Source of the DNA: Bradyrhizobium sp. AT1
Lineage (GTDB): Bacteria > Pseudomonadota > Alphaproteobacteria > Rhizobiales > Xanthobacteraceae
Direction of reading: 5' to 3'
Assembly: GCF_001590795.1 (NCBI RefSeq)
Contig: NZ_JXDL01000001.1
Span: forward strand, 6,351,079 to 6,410,036
DNA: 58,958 nucleotides
The notes under the pieces were generated by a model that saw only the letters and a program-made list of their open reading frames with translations, was not told the origin of the DNA and did no database searches. Within the stretch, counting starts at the first letter, position 1, and each line of letters begins with the position of its first letter. Below, one piece after another: positions 1 through 7,791 of this stretch. Both the position numbers and the translations under genes were made by a program.

Positions 1-115
1 GGGCTCTCTCCACAAGCGATATCTCGCAAGCGGAAAGAACCCTCACCCGGCGCTTCGCGCCGACCTCCCCCGCAAGCGGGAGAGGCGCTCGACCGAATTC
101 CGGGCGAGGACCGGC
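1..115. repeat. Dispersed palindromic intergenic repeat
   Basis: The stretch contains two short GC-rich hairpins: GGCGCTTCGCGCC near 50 and CTCCCCCGCAAGCGGGAG near 66-83. This pattern of back-to-back small palindromes is typical of the intergenic repeats found many times in Bradyrhizobium-like genomes (family knowledge). No coding sequence is seen before the first gene at 166. Confidence 0.5.
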
Positions 116-165
116 ATCACCAATGACCATCACCTAAAGTAAGAGCATCAGGCAGGGCAGGGGGC

Positions 166-804
166 ATGGCAGCAGACATCTCGCGGGCCGGGGTCGAGAA
201 GGCCTATGGCCGCTGGGCGCCGGTGTATGATCTCGTGTTCGGCAAGGTGTTCGACGCCGGCCGGCAATCGACCATCGCCGAGGCCGACCGCATCGGCGGC
301 CGCATCCTCGACGTCGGCGTCGGCACCGGGCTATCGCTGTCGGATTATTCGCGCACCACCAAGATCTGCGGCGTCGACATCTCCGAGCCGATGCTGCGCA
401 AGGCGCAGGCGCGCGTGCGCACGCTTCGGCTCTCCAATGTCGAGGTGCTCTCGGTGATGGACGCGAAGAACCTCGCCTTCCCATCAAACTTCTTCGACGC
501 GGTGGTCGCGCAATATGTCATCACCGCCGTGCCCGATCCCGAAGGCACGCTCGACGAGTTCGTGCGCGTGCTCAAGCCGGGCGGCGAGCTGATCCTGGTC
601 AACCACATCGGCGCCGAGAGCGGTCCGCGCAAACTGTTCGAGCTCGCCTTCGCGCCGGTCGCCCGCCGTCTCGGCTGGCGCCCGGAATTCCCGTGGGCGC
701 GCCTGGTGAACTGGGCGGCCAGGCACGGCGGCGTCACGCTGGCCGAGCGCCGCCCGATGCCGCCGATGGGGCATTTTTCGCTGATCCGCTACCACAAATC
801 GTGA
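166..804 (+). CDS. Class I SAM-dependent methyltransferase, PmtA-like (probable phosphatidylethanolamine N-methyltransferase)
   Basis: The 212-residue protein has the Rossmann methyltransferase core. An N-terminal YGRWAPVYDLVFGKVFDAG segment resembles the Rhodobacter-type phosphatidylethanolamine methyltransferases. Motif I, ILDVGVGTGLSLSDY, lies near residues 48-62 and binds S-adenosylmethionine. GVDISEPMLRKAQ (about 69-81) carries the acidic residue for the ribose. The post-motif VLKPGGELILVNHIG is near 138-152. The family makes phosphatidylcholine by stepwise N-methylation of phosphatidylethanolamine at the inner membrane. A G-rich Shine-Dalgarno sits directly before the ATG. Bradyrhizobia carry several paralogues, so the exact methylation step is inferred, and another small-molecule or quinone substrate is possible. 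Confidence 0.75.
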   Translation: MAADISRAGVEKAYGRWAPVYDLVFGKVFDAGRQSTIAEADRIGGRILDVGVGTGLSLSDYSRTTKICGVDISEPMLRKAQARVRTLRLSNVEVLSVMDAKNLAFPSNFFDAVVAQYVITAVPDPEGTLDEFVRVLKPGGELILVNHIGAESGPRKLFELAFAPVARRLGWRPEFPWARLVNWAARHGGVTLAERRPMPPMGHFSLIRYHKS

Positions 805-848
805 TCGCTTCTCGGGAACACGCGCCTTGATCGGCGCGTTTCCCTCTC

Positions 849-1205
849 ATGCGCACGACATCGAACATCATCCTGGCCAGCCTCGTGATCGCCGCCTCCG
901 GCAGTGCGATCGCGCAGGCTCCGCCCGCCCCGGCGACGCCGCCGCAAGCGACCGCGCCGCCATCCCCGCAACGCGCCGCCGGCTGTGCCCCATCCGACCG
1001 GCTGACCACGACCCCGGACGGCACCACCACCGGCCAGTCCCGGGAACCGCTCGGCGACAAGCTGGCCAAGACTGACGGCGTGCTCTGCCCGCCCTCCGGC
1101 GTCGATCCCGACATGCACGCCCCGGCGCCCGACACCGGCGGCAACACCCCTGTCATTCCGCCCCCCGGCAGCCCCGGCGGCGACCCGACTGTCAGGCCGA
1201 AATAG
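849..1205 (+). CDS. Secreted proline-rich hypothetical protein
   Basis: This 118-residue ORF opens with a clear Sec signal peptide. A positively charged MRTTSN start is followed by the hydrophobic IILASLVIAASGSAIA, with likely cleavage after AIAQA near residue 23. The mature part is low-complexity and rich in Pro, Ala, Gly and Thr, with two cysteines (in AAGCAPSD and VLCPPSG) that could form one disulfide. No domain is recognised. The start is 44 bases past the methyltransferase stop, so the two may be cotranscribed. Function unknown; a periplasmic or surface role is only an inference from the signal peptide. Confidence 0.6.
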   Translation: MRTTSNIILASLVIAASGSAIAQAPPAPATPPQATAPPSPQRAAGCAPSDRLTTTPDGTTTGQSREPLGDKLAKTDGVLCPPSGVDPDMHAPAPDTGGNTPVIPPPGSPGGDPTVRPK

Positions 1206-1220
1206 GCCCGATTCTTTTGC

Positions 1221-1242
1221 CTCTCCCCACGCTCGGGGAGAG
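1221..1242. terminator. Perfect GC-rich hairpin after the secreted-protein gene
   Basis: CTCTCCCC (1221-1228) pairs with GGGGAGAG (1235-1242) around a six-base loop. Only an A-rich ACAAAAAC follows on the plus strand, so it is not a canonical intrinsic terminator. It may act as a weak terminator or processing hairpin, or be a unit of a dispersed repeat. Confidence 0.4.
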
Positions 1243-1401
1243 ACAAAAACGGGCGATTTCGGCGCCGAAACCGGCCACTTTTCCACCCTCCTGCGGACTT
1301 GTCGCGCCGAAGCGCAGCGAAGGCGGATTGACAGCCCGCCGCCCCCTTCCTTATATGCCGCGCGTTCGCGAGATCGGCCGTATCGGCCCTCGCGACCCTG
1401 T

Positions 1402-1478
1402 GGCGGGGTAGCTCAGCTGGTTAGAGCACGGGAATCATAATCCTGGGGTCGGGGGTTCGAGTCCCTCTCCCGCTACCA
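1402..1478 (+). tRNA. tRNA-Met (CAT anticodon, elongator type)
   Basis: A full cloverleaf is visible. The acceptor stem GGCGGGG (1402-1408) pairs with TCCCGCT (1468-1474) with G-U closings at both ends. T8-A9 is followed by the D-stem GCTC/GAGC. The anticodon stem CGGGA/TCCTG encloses the loop ATCATAA with anticodon CAT at 1436-1438, and the T-arm carries GGTTCGAGTCC. CCA is encoded at 1476-1478. The initiator hallmarks (unpaired 1-72, three G-C pairs in the anticodon stem) are absent, so this is elongator Met. A lysidine-modified Ile2 tRNA with the same anticodon is the alternative. Confidence 0.93.
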
Positions 1479-1712
1479 AATTCCATCTCCTCACATCCGA
1501 TCTGTCCGGCCCGGCTTGGGCGCCAAGCCGCACGGCGCGACATTGTCCGTCGCCTCGTCACCTGGCGCAGCCGCGACTAGGAACTCCCGCGCATGATCGA
1601 CGCTTGAATCCGCGGGCCGGCCTTCGCCGCCGATCGCCGGCCTGCGCGGCCCCGCCTCCAAGCCCCCCATACCCCCCAGGGTGGGGCCGCGCTTCACCAG
1701 CAGGAGACGCAA

Positions 1713-1904
1713 TTGTCCGATCCGACCGAGCAAGACATCACCAAGCAAGACATCACCGAGCAAGACATCAGAGACCGCGCGCACCAGCTGTGGGAGCAGG
1801 CCGGCAGACCCGAAGGGCGCGAGGAGGAATTCTGGCACGCCGCCGAGCAGGAGCTGCGCAACGCCGACAAGTCGAGCACGTTGCGGACGCCGGACACGCT
1901 GTGA
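1713..1904 (+). CDS. DUF2934 domain small protein
   Basis: The ORF codes 63 residues from a TTG start, chosen because AGGAGA lies at 1702-1707, about five bases upstream, and no ATG fits. The C-terminal two-thirds, RAHQLWEQAGRPEGREEEFW, is the DUF2934 signature: a short helical module found in many rhizobial proteins and without known function. The N-terminus repeats the unit (T/K/E)QDI three times, coded by near-identical 15-base repeats (AAGACATCA). It overlaps the next small gene by GTGA. A longer DUF2934 protein lies 260 bases further on. Confidence 0.7.
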   Translation: MSDPTEQDITKQDITEQDIRDRAHQLWEQAGRPEGREEEFWHAAEQELRNADKSSTLRTPDTL

Positions 1905-2086
1905 CCGACAAGAATTGCCCATTCTGCCAAGGTCTGGGATGGGTCTGCGAAAACCATCCGCTCCGGGCCTGGAACGAGGAGCTCGGCGGCTGCCGCTGCG
2001 GCGAGGGCATGCCCTGCACCTGCAACGCGACCGAAGATCCTGAAACGCGCGTGGTGATCGTCGAAGCCGACACGACGTGGCACTAG
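1901..2086 (+). CDS. Small Cys-rich (zinc-ribbon-like) protein
   Basis: A 61-residue ORF starts with GTG inside the GTGA that ends the upstream DUF2934 gene, so translation is likely coupled. The sequence TDKNCPFCQGLGWVCENHP carries CxxC followed by C-x2-H, then GCRCGEGMPCTC gives a second cysteine group. The pattern is that of a small zinc-binding protein. I recognise this as a short protein type seen in rhizobial genomes, but no function is known. Alternative: a longer in-frame ORF from 1604, rejected because its N-terminal half is low-complexity and shadows the DUF2934 gene. Confidence 0.6.
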   Translation: MTDKNCPFCQGLGWVCENHPLRAWNEELGGCRCGEGMPCTCNATEDPETRVVIVEADTTWH

Positions 2087-2160
2087 CGGCGAGGATTCGA
2101 CGTGCGAGCTGCGTCTGAAGGAACGGACCATCCCGGAAAGGAATTCAATGTCTGAGCGTT

Positions 2161-2487
2161 ATGGGCTCTGACAATACTCCTTCCCACGGCAGAGCAGCGG
2201 TGGACGAGCAGAAGAAAATCGAGCACCAGATCGAACTCGCAACGCGAGCGGCCGCGCTTGTCAGGGACGAGAGCACCGGCCATCGCTTCAGGAGTTTTGC
2301 CGAAGAGCTGAAGCGAAAGCTCCGTCGCATGATGCGGCGCGGCCAGGTGCGCTCGCGCGCCTACGAGCTGTGGGAGCAGGCCGGCCGTCCGGCGGATCGC
2401 GAGCTGGAGTTCTGGCTCGAAGCCGAGCGGCAGCTCGAGGAAGAACGCGAGGAGCGGAAATCGCCCGACGCGTCCTCGAAGGGATAG
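2161..2487 (+). CDS. DUF2934 domain protein with basic helical N-terminus
   Basis: The protein is 108 residues long. The N-terminal two-thirds is charged and predicted helical (KKIEHQIELATRAAALVRDE, then EELKRKLRRMMRRGQVR). The C-terminus RAYELWEQAGRPADRELEFW matches the DUF2934 module of the gene at 1713 almost residue for residue. The start is uncertain: an out-of-frame ATG at 2148 stops after seven codons, and no strong Shine-Dalgarno precedes 2161. Function unknown. Confidence 0.6.
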   Translation: MGSDNTPSHGRAAVDEQKKIEHQIELATRAAALVRDESTGHRFRSFAEELKRKLRRMMRRGQVRSRAYELWEQAGRPADRELEFWLEAERQLEEEREERKSPDASSKG

Positions 2488-2607
2488 CTCGGCGCTTCGC
2501 AAGAAAAAGCCGCCGGGTTCTTCACCCTGGCGGCCTCGACAAGTCCGTAGCTGTTGATCGTCTTCGCAGCCTCGCGCGTACCGCCGTTACCTTGTTTGCG
2601 GCCATGC
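2488..2607 (-). ncRNA. Candidate minus-strand small RNA ending at an intrinsic terminator
   Basis: At 2509-2534 a GCCGCC...GGCGGC hairpin with inner GGGT/ACCC and a five-base loop is preceded on the plus strand by AAGAAAAA. On the minus strand this reads as a hairpin followed by TTTTTCTT, a standard Rho-independent terminator. A TACAAT hexamer on the minus strand at 2619-2614 would start a transcript near 2607, but no good -35 is visible. No minus-strand gene needs this terminator. The rest of 2488-2831 shows no coding sequence and should contain the lysR promoter. Confidence 0.3.
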
Positions 2608-2831
2608 CCGGACATTGTAGGCGCAGGCGCATGATTCCGCTGTGATCTGAACCACACAGTGGACGGACGATGGCGGGCGCCTGCGAGAGCGGCTGTCCTG
2701 CCCGCCGCGCCCCATTGCAGGCTTGACCCGCACGATGTGCGGCGCACAAATCGCACATCGATGAACGATGAGATGCCTCCGTTGTGCAGGACGTGTCGTT
2801 CTGGCCAGCGTGGTCGAAGAGGGTGCCGTCA

Positions 2832-3719
2832 ATGGATTGGGAGCGGGTGAGGATATTTCTGGAGGTCGCGCGCGCCGGCCAGATCCTCAAGGCGTCGAAG
2901 AATTTGCGCCTCAACCACACCACGGTGGCGCGTCAGCTGACCGCGCTGGAGAAGAGCCTGAAGGCCAAGCTGCTCGATCGGCACACCGCCGGCTGCACGC
3001 TCACCGCCGCCGGCGAGGCGCTGCTGCAGGCGGCCGAGCGCGCGGAGAGCGAGTTTCTCAAGGTCGGCGCCAGCATCGGCGGCAGCGCGGACACCGTCAG
3101 CGGCACGGTGCGCGTCGGCGCGCCCGACGGCCTTGGCAATTTCTTCCTCGCGGAGCATCTCGGCGCATTGGCCGCGCGCCATCCGGGGCTGGTGATCCAG
3201 CTCGTGCCGCTGCCGCGCACCTTCTCGCTGTCGCGCCGCGAGGCCGATATCGCCATCACGCTGGACCGGCCGAAGCAGGGCCGGCTCATCCTGTCCAAGC
3301 TCACCGACTACAGCCTCAGCGTCTACGCCTCGCAAGCCTATCTGGAGCGCGAGGGCCCGATCGAGGCGCAGGCCGATCTCGCCGGCCGCCTGTTCGTCAC
3401 CCATATCGAAGACTTCGCCTACAGCCGCGCGCTCGACCACGCCGCCGCCCTCGGCCGCTTGATGTCCCGCCGCTACGAATGCGGCAGCATCGTAGCGCAG
3501 ATCGAGGCCGTCCGCGCCGGCCACGGCATCGGCATTTTGCACGACTACGCCGCCAGCCGTTATCCCGAACTCCGCCGCCTGCTCCCCGAGGTGCGCTTCG
3601 TACGGAGCTACTGGCTGACGTCACATCCGGATACGCACGGGACGCGAAGAGTGCAGGAAGTGCACAGGTTCATCGCATCGTCGGTGAAGGCGGCGCGGGG
3701 GGCGTTTGAGGCGGGCTGA
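2832..3719 (+). CDS. LysR-family transcriptional regulator
   Basis: The 295-residue protein begins MDWERVRIFLEVARAGQILK. The winged helix-turn-helix is at about residues 1-60, with LRLNHTTVARQLTALEKSL as the recognition region. A linker helix rich in Ala/Glu is followed by the periplasmic-binding-like effector domain from about 95 (TVRVGAPDGLGNFFLAEHLG). The start at 2832 is preferred over 2784 because it places the HTH at the normal distance from the N-terminus. It is monocistronic and ends just before a palindromic repeat. The usual divergent target gene is absent, so its regulon is unknown. Confidence 0.85.
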   Translation: MDWERVRIFLEVARAGQILKASKNLRLNHTTVARQLTALEKSLKAKLLDRHTAGCTLTAAGEALLQAAERAESEFLKVGASIGGSADTVSGTVRVGAPDGLGNFFLAEHLGALAARHPGLVIQLVPLPRTFSLSRREADIAITLDRPKQGRLILSKLTDYSLSVYASQAYLEREGPIEAQADLAGRLFVTHIEDFAYSRALDHAAALGRLMSRRYECGSIVAQIEAVRAGHGIGILHDYAASRYPELRRLLPEVRFVRSYWLTSHPDTHGTRRVQEVHRFIASSVKAARGAFEAG

Positions 3720-3730
3720 GGAGGAGGCAT

Positions 3731-3817
3731 GTAGGATGGGTAGAGCACTTGCGAAACCCATCAGGGTTCATTGCAATCAAGACTCTAATGGGTTTTCCTT
3801 CGCTGTACCCGTCCTAC
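3731..3817. repeat. Palindromic dispersed repeat overlapping the 3' end of the TIR gene
   Basis: GTAGGATGGGTA (3731-3742) faces TACCCGTCCTAC (3806-3817), and AAACCCAT (3754-3761) faces ATGGGTTT (3788-3795), leaving a 26-base loop. Elements of the form GTAGGATGGGTAGAGC...GCGAAACCCATC are widespread intergenic repeats. The stop codon of the minus-strand TIR gene (3814) lies inside the right arm, so its last codon is coded by the repeat. Confidence 0.7.
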
Positions 3818-4710
3818 GGACTGTGCTCAGGCGCTTTGGTCGGCAAAATATCTCCAATATCCTTCTGCCGGATCTTGGGGGCATATGCTTGGTGCAATTG
3901 GTCGAGATATGCGGCAACGTCGACGTCCAGCATTGATGGCTTTGAGCCAATGTCCCACGTGGTCAAACGTACGATTACTGTACGCCAGATATTGGTCCAC
4001 TCTGGATGGTGATCTCTCTGATCAATAAAGCGCGCTGCCGTATTCATGAAATGAATGGCATCGCGGAAGGTTTTGAATTCGAACTTCCGAACCAGTTCGG
4101 TCTTTACCCCGTTGTCGACGGTTCGCGTCGCGATCTGCCATGTGGGCAATCTCTCCGCGAACACTCTAAGATTGTGTTCGTCTAGAGGATTTATCGAGAG
4201 AAGAGGGAAGGGATATGCGATTTCAACGGAAGCAGGCTTTCTCCCGAGCAAGCTGCCGACCTCGCTAACGAACTTAGCCATGTCGTGCTGAACGGCTTCG
4301 ACGTCCATTGAGCGCGCTTGAATATCGAGTAGCGGGGCGATAGACGCCGGCAAAGCGTCTTTTGTCGGGAGTGTCGTTCCCTCGATCAGAACCGGGAGAA
4401 CTTTTTTCTTGCTGCTTAGGCTAACCTCGATCTCACGGCGAACCCAATCATCTTGAAGGTCGATCCGGCGGCGACCGAACTCATCCGCAAGCGATAGCCA
4501 GCTCTTTCCAATGATAATCAAGACGAGGGCAGAATTCCTCAGGCGTTGCTCGATCTGTTCGGTCCAAACATCGGCGGTCCGGATGTTCTGGGTATCTATG
4601 AACACCGAATTTTGGCCGTAGGCGGCACCTAGTTGGGCAGCCAGCCACTGTGAAAAGATTGCGCTATCGAGTCTACGATAGCTGATGAAGATATCGCATT
4701 TTGGAACCAC
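3814..4710 (-). CDS. TIR domain fused to pterin-4a-carbinolamine dehydratase (PCD/DCoH) domain
   Basis: The protein has 298 residues from a GTG start with GGGAG seven bases upstream. Residues 4-150 form a bacterial TIR domain: DIFISYRRLDS is the first strand, GQNSVFIDTQNI is box 2-like, LVLIIIGKSWL is strand D, and DDWVRREIEVSL carries the conserved acidic position (Glu93) that is catalytic in TIR NADases. Residues 175-275 match PCD. D230-x3-H234-H235-P236-x5-W242-x9-W252-x9-D262 fits the PCD active-site signature, with HHPEW intact. PCD dehydrates 4a-hydroxytetrahydropterin or acts as a dimerisation cofactor. No transmembrane segment is seen. Base composition is visibly lower in GC than its neighbours, and repeats flank it. 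It stands alone, so any defence or signalling role is inference. Confidence 0.88.
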   Translation of the reverse strand: MVPKCDIFISYRRLDSAIFSQWLAAQLGAAYGQNSVFIDTQNIRTADVWTEQIEQRLRNSALVLIIIGKSWLSLADEFGRRRIDLQDDWVRREIEVSLSSKKKVLPVLIEGTTLPTKDALPASIAPLLDIQARSMDVEAVQHDMAKFVSEVGSLLGRKPASVEIAYPFPLLSINPLDEHNLRVFAERLPTWQIATRTVDNGVKTELVRKFEFKTFRDAIHFMNTAARFIDQRDHHPEWTNIWRTVIVRLTTWDIGSKPSMLDVDVAAYLDQLHQAYAPKIRQKDIGDILPTKAPEHSP

Positions 4711-5682
4711 TGCCGGCTCCCGTCGGTTGATATTGCACGATCATACCACTTAATGCGAACTTTCATAATCCCGGATCGTTCGGATAGAACGAGATCTATA
4801 AGTTCCCATCCCGTTATGGGATGACGTTTGACGTCTCGGTTGGCGGCATCGAGGCCGATCGACGCCCGCCCCGGTAAAAACACCTCTGTTTCGCAACCCC
4901 GTCAACCCCTCCCCGCGAAAATATTCTACTTTACCGAAATTCGGTTTTGGCGTATGTGTCGCTCATCCCGGCTCACCAAGAGGGGCGATCTCGAGGTCGT
5001 CTTGATCGCGAGCCGGGGTTGCGGTGGACGCGGCAGCGTCGGCATGAGAGGTGCGGGCAGGGCGGGTAGTCCCTGTGAGCCTGAACCCCGCGTGTGACGA
5101 ACGGCGCTGCTAGGCTTCGTCTCGCCTGTAAGTTTCCGGCTTCGTCGACGGGGCCGGGAATACTGCGGCGAAAGGGCGGGCCGTGCGTACGGCAAAACCG
5201 TGTGGTCCTGGCCGTCGTTGCTACGGTCAAGCCGGATCGAAGATGTGCGCGAGCCCAACCGGGTGGACGGCATCATCCAATTCGAACGGCGAGGGAGGCC
5301 AAAGGAAAGTTCGGCTCCCGGGAGAGCACGGCATAAGCCGTCCGACCATCGCGCAGGGAAGGCCGAGTGATCGGCACCACCTGTATGCTGCTGTGCGGTT
5401 CTTCCTGCGTGTGCATTTCGCGCAGCGGACCGCGGGTGCCTGTCGGCACCCGGCCTTCCCTGTGCCCTCTTGGATTTGAGGGTGCGAAGATGAAGCAAAG
5501 CTCGGGCGATTTCAGCCGCGAGAACAAAAAAGCGCGTCTGCAAGCGAGATGGTGCGGAAGAGCGGTGCGCTGCAGAGCCGGGGCCCATCGATCCGCATTG
5601 TGCCGTGCCGCCCTGGGTCCCGGCTCTGCGCCGCAACGCGCCAGGCGCGTTGCGGCTTGTCCGGGACACGAGCCCCGCTCCC
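4711..5682. repeat. Gene-free stretch of mosaic dispersed repeats
   Basis: No convincing gene is seen. 4915-4990 (around CGAAATTCGGTTTTG and CATCCCGGCTCA) recurs in diverged form at 24496-24572. About 5180-5480 is a long element whose minus-strand translation (HTGGADHSAFPARWSDGLCR) is one I know as a spurious ORF repeated across Bradyrhizobium genomes. 5574-5587 and 5614-5627 are inverted arms (AGAGCCGGGGCCCA against TGGGTCCCGGCTCT). 5630-5656 is a 13-bp hairpin GCCGCAACGCGCC/GGCGCGTTGCGGC, which could also end the minus-strand gene at 5683. 4711-4915 should hold the TIR gene promoter and shares its lower GC. Confidence 0.6.
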
Positions 5683-7470
5683 TCAGGCCCGATACCACGC
5701 CGCGACATTCCACGTGATGGTGTCCCAGCCCGAGATGTCGATCATCAGATTGTTGGCGCCGGCGTTGACGATATGGCGCGAGAGCAGCGGCAGGAAGACG
5801 TTGGCCTCGCAGAAGAGCTCGTCCACCTTCATCAGCAGCGCGGCGCGCTTGGCCGGGTCGAGCTCGTTCTGCGCCGCCTTGTAGGCCTTGTCGGCTTCGG
5901 GATCGGAGTAGCGCGAATTGTTGCGGCCGAGCCATTTGTTGTCCTTGGTGGCGATCTCCCAGGACACGCACTGGTTCAGGAGGCGTTCCGGATCGGGCTG
6001 CGGCTGCGTGGTGTTGTACATCTCCATGTCGGCGTAGAATTTCGAATAGGTGTCGGGGTTGCCGACATCGGAGGAGAAGAACACCGAGGCGGTGACCGCC
6101 TTGATCTCGATGTCGATGCCGGCCTTCTCGCAAGCCTGCTTGATGATGGCCTGGGTCTTCTGGCGCGGCGCGTTTGTGGAGGTCTGGAAAACGTATTTGA
6201 GCCTCTTGCCGTCCTTTTCGCGGATGCCGTCGGCGCCCTTCTTCCAGCCGGCCTCGTCGAGGATCTTGTTGGCCTTGTCGATGCTGAATTCGTATTTGAG
6301 CTTGGGCGACTTGAACTGCTTGGGCGCGTTGACGAAGCTCGCGGTGGCGATGGCGCCGCGGCCGTAGATGAACTTCTGGATCGAATCGCGGTCGATCAGC
6401 AAATTGATCGCGCGGCGAACGGCCGGGTCGGACAGCGTCGGGTGCTTGGTCTTGACGCTCGATCGCTCGCCGTCGACCTCGGTCCAGGGGTCGGTCGTGT
6501 TGAGGATGATGAACTCGACATTGCCCGAAGGGGTGATGTCGAGCTTGCCCTTGCCGCCCGCCTCCATGCGCTTGAGCACCTCCTCCTCGACCTGCATGTT
6601 CCAGGCGAAGTCGTATTCGCCGGTCTGCAGCACGGCGCGCGCCGCGGACACCGCGTCGCCGCCGCCCTTGATCTCGAGCGTGTCGAAATGGGGCTGGTTC
6701 TTGATGTGATAGTCGGGATTGCGCTCGGCACGGATCATGTCGCCCGGCTTGAACTCGACGAATTTGTACGGGCCGGTGCCGACCGGCTTCAGATTGCCCG
6801 GCGCCTCGCGCGACTTGGCGCCGACATAATCTCCGAAAAGATGCTTTGGCAGGATCATCCCGACCGAGCCGACGAACGGATCGGCCCAGAACGGCGTCGG
6901 CGCCTTGAAGATCACCTTGACGGCGTAGTCGTCGATCTTCTCGACCTTGATGTCCTTGTAGGAGCCGGTGGTGTAGGCCGCCGTGGCGAGGTCGGCGGCG
7001 TATTGCCAGGTGAAGACGACGTCGTCGGCGGTGAACGGCTTGCCGTCGTGCCATTTGACGCCCTGCTTCAGCTTCCAGGTCACGCTGAGGCCGTCGGCCG
7101 CAAGGCCGCCATTGGCCTTGGTCGGAGCCTCGGCGGCAAGGCAGGGGATCAGATTGCCGTCCTTGTCCCAGCCGGCGAGCGGCTCGAAGAACACGCGCGA
7201 GGCAATCTGGTCCTTGGTGCCGAGCGCGAAATGCGGATTGAGCAAGGTCGGCGCCTGCCACAGCAGCATCTTGAGCGTGCCGCCGCCGCCGGCCTTGGTC
7301 GGCTTGTAGGGCAGGGTGGCATCCGCCATCGCCACGCCGTTCCAGACCAGGATCTGGCTCGCGATGGGCGCCGCGATTCCGGCCGCGGCCACCTTGCGGA
7401 TGAACGAGCGTCGCGACAGCGTGCCTTGCTTCACCTGTCCGACCAGACCCCGGATTTCATTCTCGTTCAT
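5683..7470 (-). CDS. Peptide/opine-type ABC transporter substrate-binding protein (SBP_bac_5), Tat-exported
   Basis: The 595-residue protein starts at 7470, where GGAGG lies eight bases upstream; an in-frame ATG at 7512 lacks this signal. A twin-arginine signal SRRSFIRKVAAAGIAAPIAS (residues 19-38) predicts Tat export. The body has family-5 solute-binding features: GVKWHDGKPFTADDVVFTW (about 160-180), PVGTGPYKF (about 250), and DPAVRRAINLLIDRD (about 355-370). Such proteins deliver peptides, nickel complexes, opines or oligosaccharides to DppBCDF-like permeases. No permease or ATPase gene lies next to it, so it is an orphan here and its ligand is unknown. Confidence 0.88.
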   Translation of the reverse strand: MNENEIRGLVGQVKQGTLSRRSFIRKVAAAGIAAPIASQILVWNGVAMADATLPYKPTKAGGGGTLKMLLWQAPTLLNPHFALGTKDQIASRVFFEPLAGWDKDGNLIPCLAAEAPTKANGGLAADGLSVTWKLKQGVKWHDGKPFTADDVVFTWQYAADLATAAYTTGSYKDIKVEKIDDYAVKVIFKAPTPFWADPFVGSVGMILPKHLFGDYVGAKSREAPGNLKPVGTGPYKFVEFKPGDMIRAERNPDYHIKNQPHFDTLEIKGGGDAVSAARAVLQTGEYDFAWNMQVEEEVLKRMEAGGKGKLDITPSGNVEFIILNTTDPWTEVDGERSSVKTKHPTLSDPAVRRAINLLIDRDSIQKFIYGRGAIATASFVNAPKQFKSPKLKYEFSIDKANKILDEAGWKKGADGIREKDGKRLKYVFQTSTNAPRQKTQAIIKQACEKAGIDIEIKAVTASVFFSSDVGNPDTYSKFYADMEMYNTTQPQPDPERLLNQCVSWEIATKDNKWLGRNNSRYSDPEADKAYKAAQNELDPAKRAALLMKVDELFCEANVFLPLLSRHIVNAGANNLMIDISGWDTITWNVAAWYRA

Positions 7471-7791
7471 CAGAAGACCCTCCACCTCGAAGACATCGCT
7501 CGCCGGCATCATGTGGCATCAAACACGAGGCGGCAATGCCGGCGTGACTGTCGGGCCATGCGACGAAATGACGATGGGGAGGGCCCTTGCGGGCCGCTGG
7601 TTGGATCGCCGCCCGAGAGACCCGGGCGGCGATCCAGTGCGAACTTGTCTGAACTTGGGGAAGTTCTAAGGCCGCGCCGGAAGGCTAGCGCGGCCGCCGC
7701 GGGCGCATCAAGTTTCGTGATGTTGCCGCGTCCGGAGATTCATTGCAGCCGCCACGACATCGCCACACATGCCCTCTCGGCGAGCCGGCAT
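7471..7791. other. Intergenic region with a 12-bp hairpin
   Basis: No gene is seen. GGATCGCCGCCC (7603-7614) pairs perfectly with GGGCGGCGATCC (7624-7635) around a nine-base loop. There is no T-run on either side, so it is a repeat or processing hairpin rather than an intrinsic terminator. A second GC-rich palindrome lies around 7670-7700 (GGCCGCGCC...GCGCGGCC). The binding-protein promoter must lie between 7471 and about 7560. Confidence 0.4.

Noticed and set aside
1401..1478. Initiator tRNA or integration site
   Set aside because: Initiator features are absent, and no integrase or repeated tRNA 3' end (att) is seen nearby.
4926..5708. 260-codon minus-strand ORF in the repeat region
   Set aside because: Its translation (including HTGGADHSAFPARWSDGLCR) is the read-through of a dispersed Bradyrhizobium repeat; no domain, signal or Shine-Dalgarno supports a gene.
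7603..7635. Intrinsic terminator for the small membrane protein gene
   Set aside because: The stem is perfect but neither strand has a following T-run, so only a hairpin is claimed.
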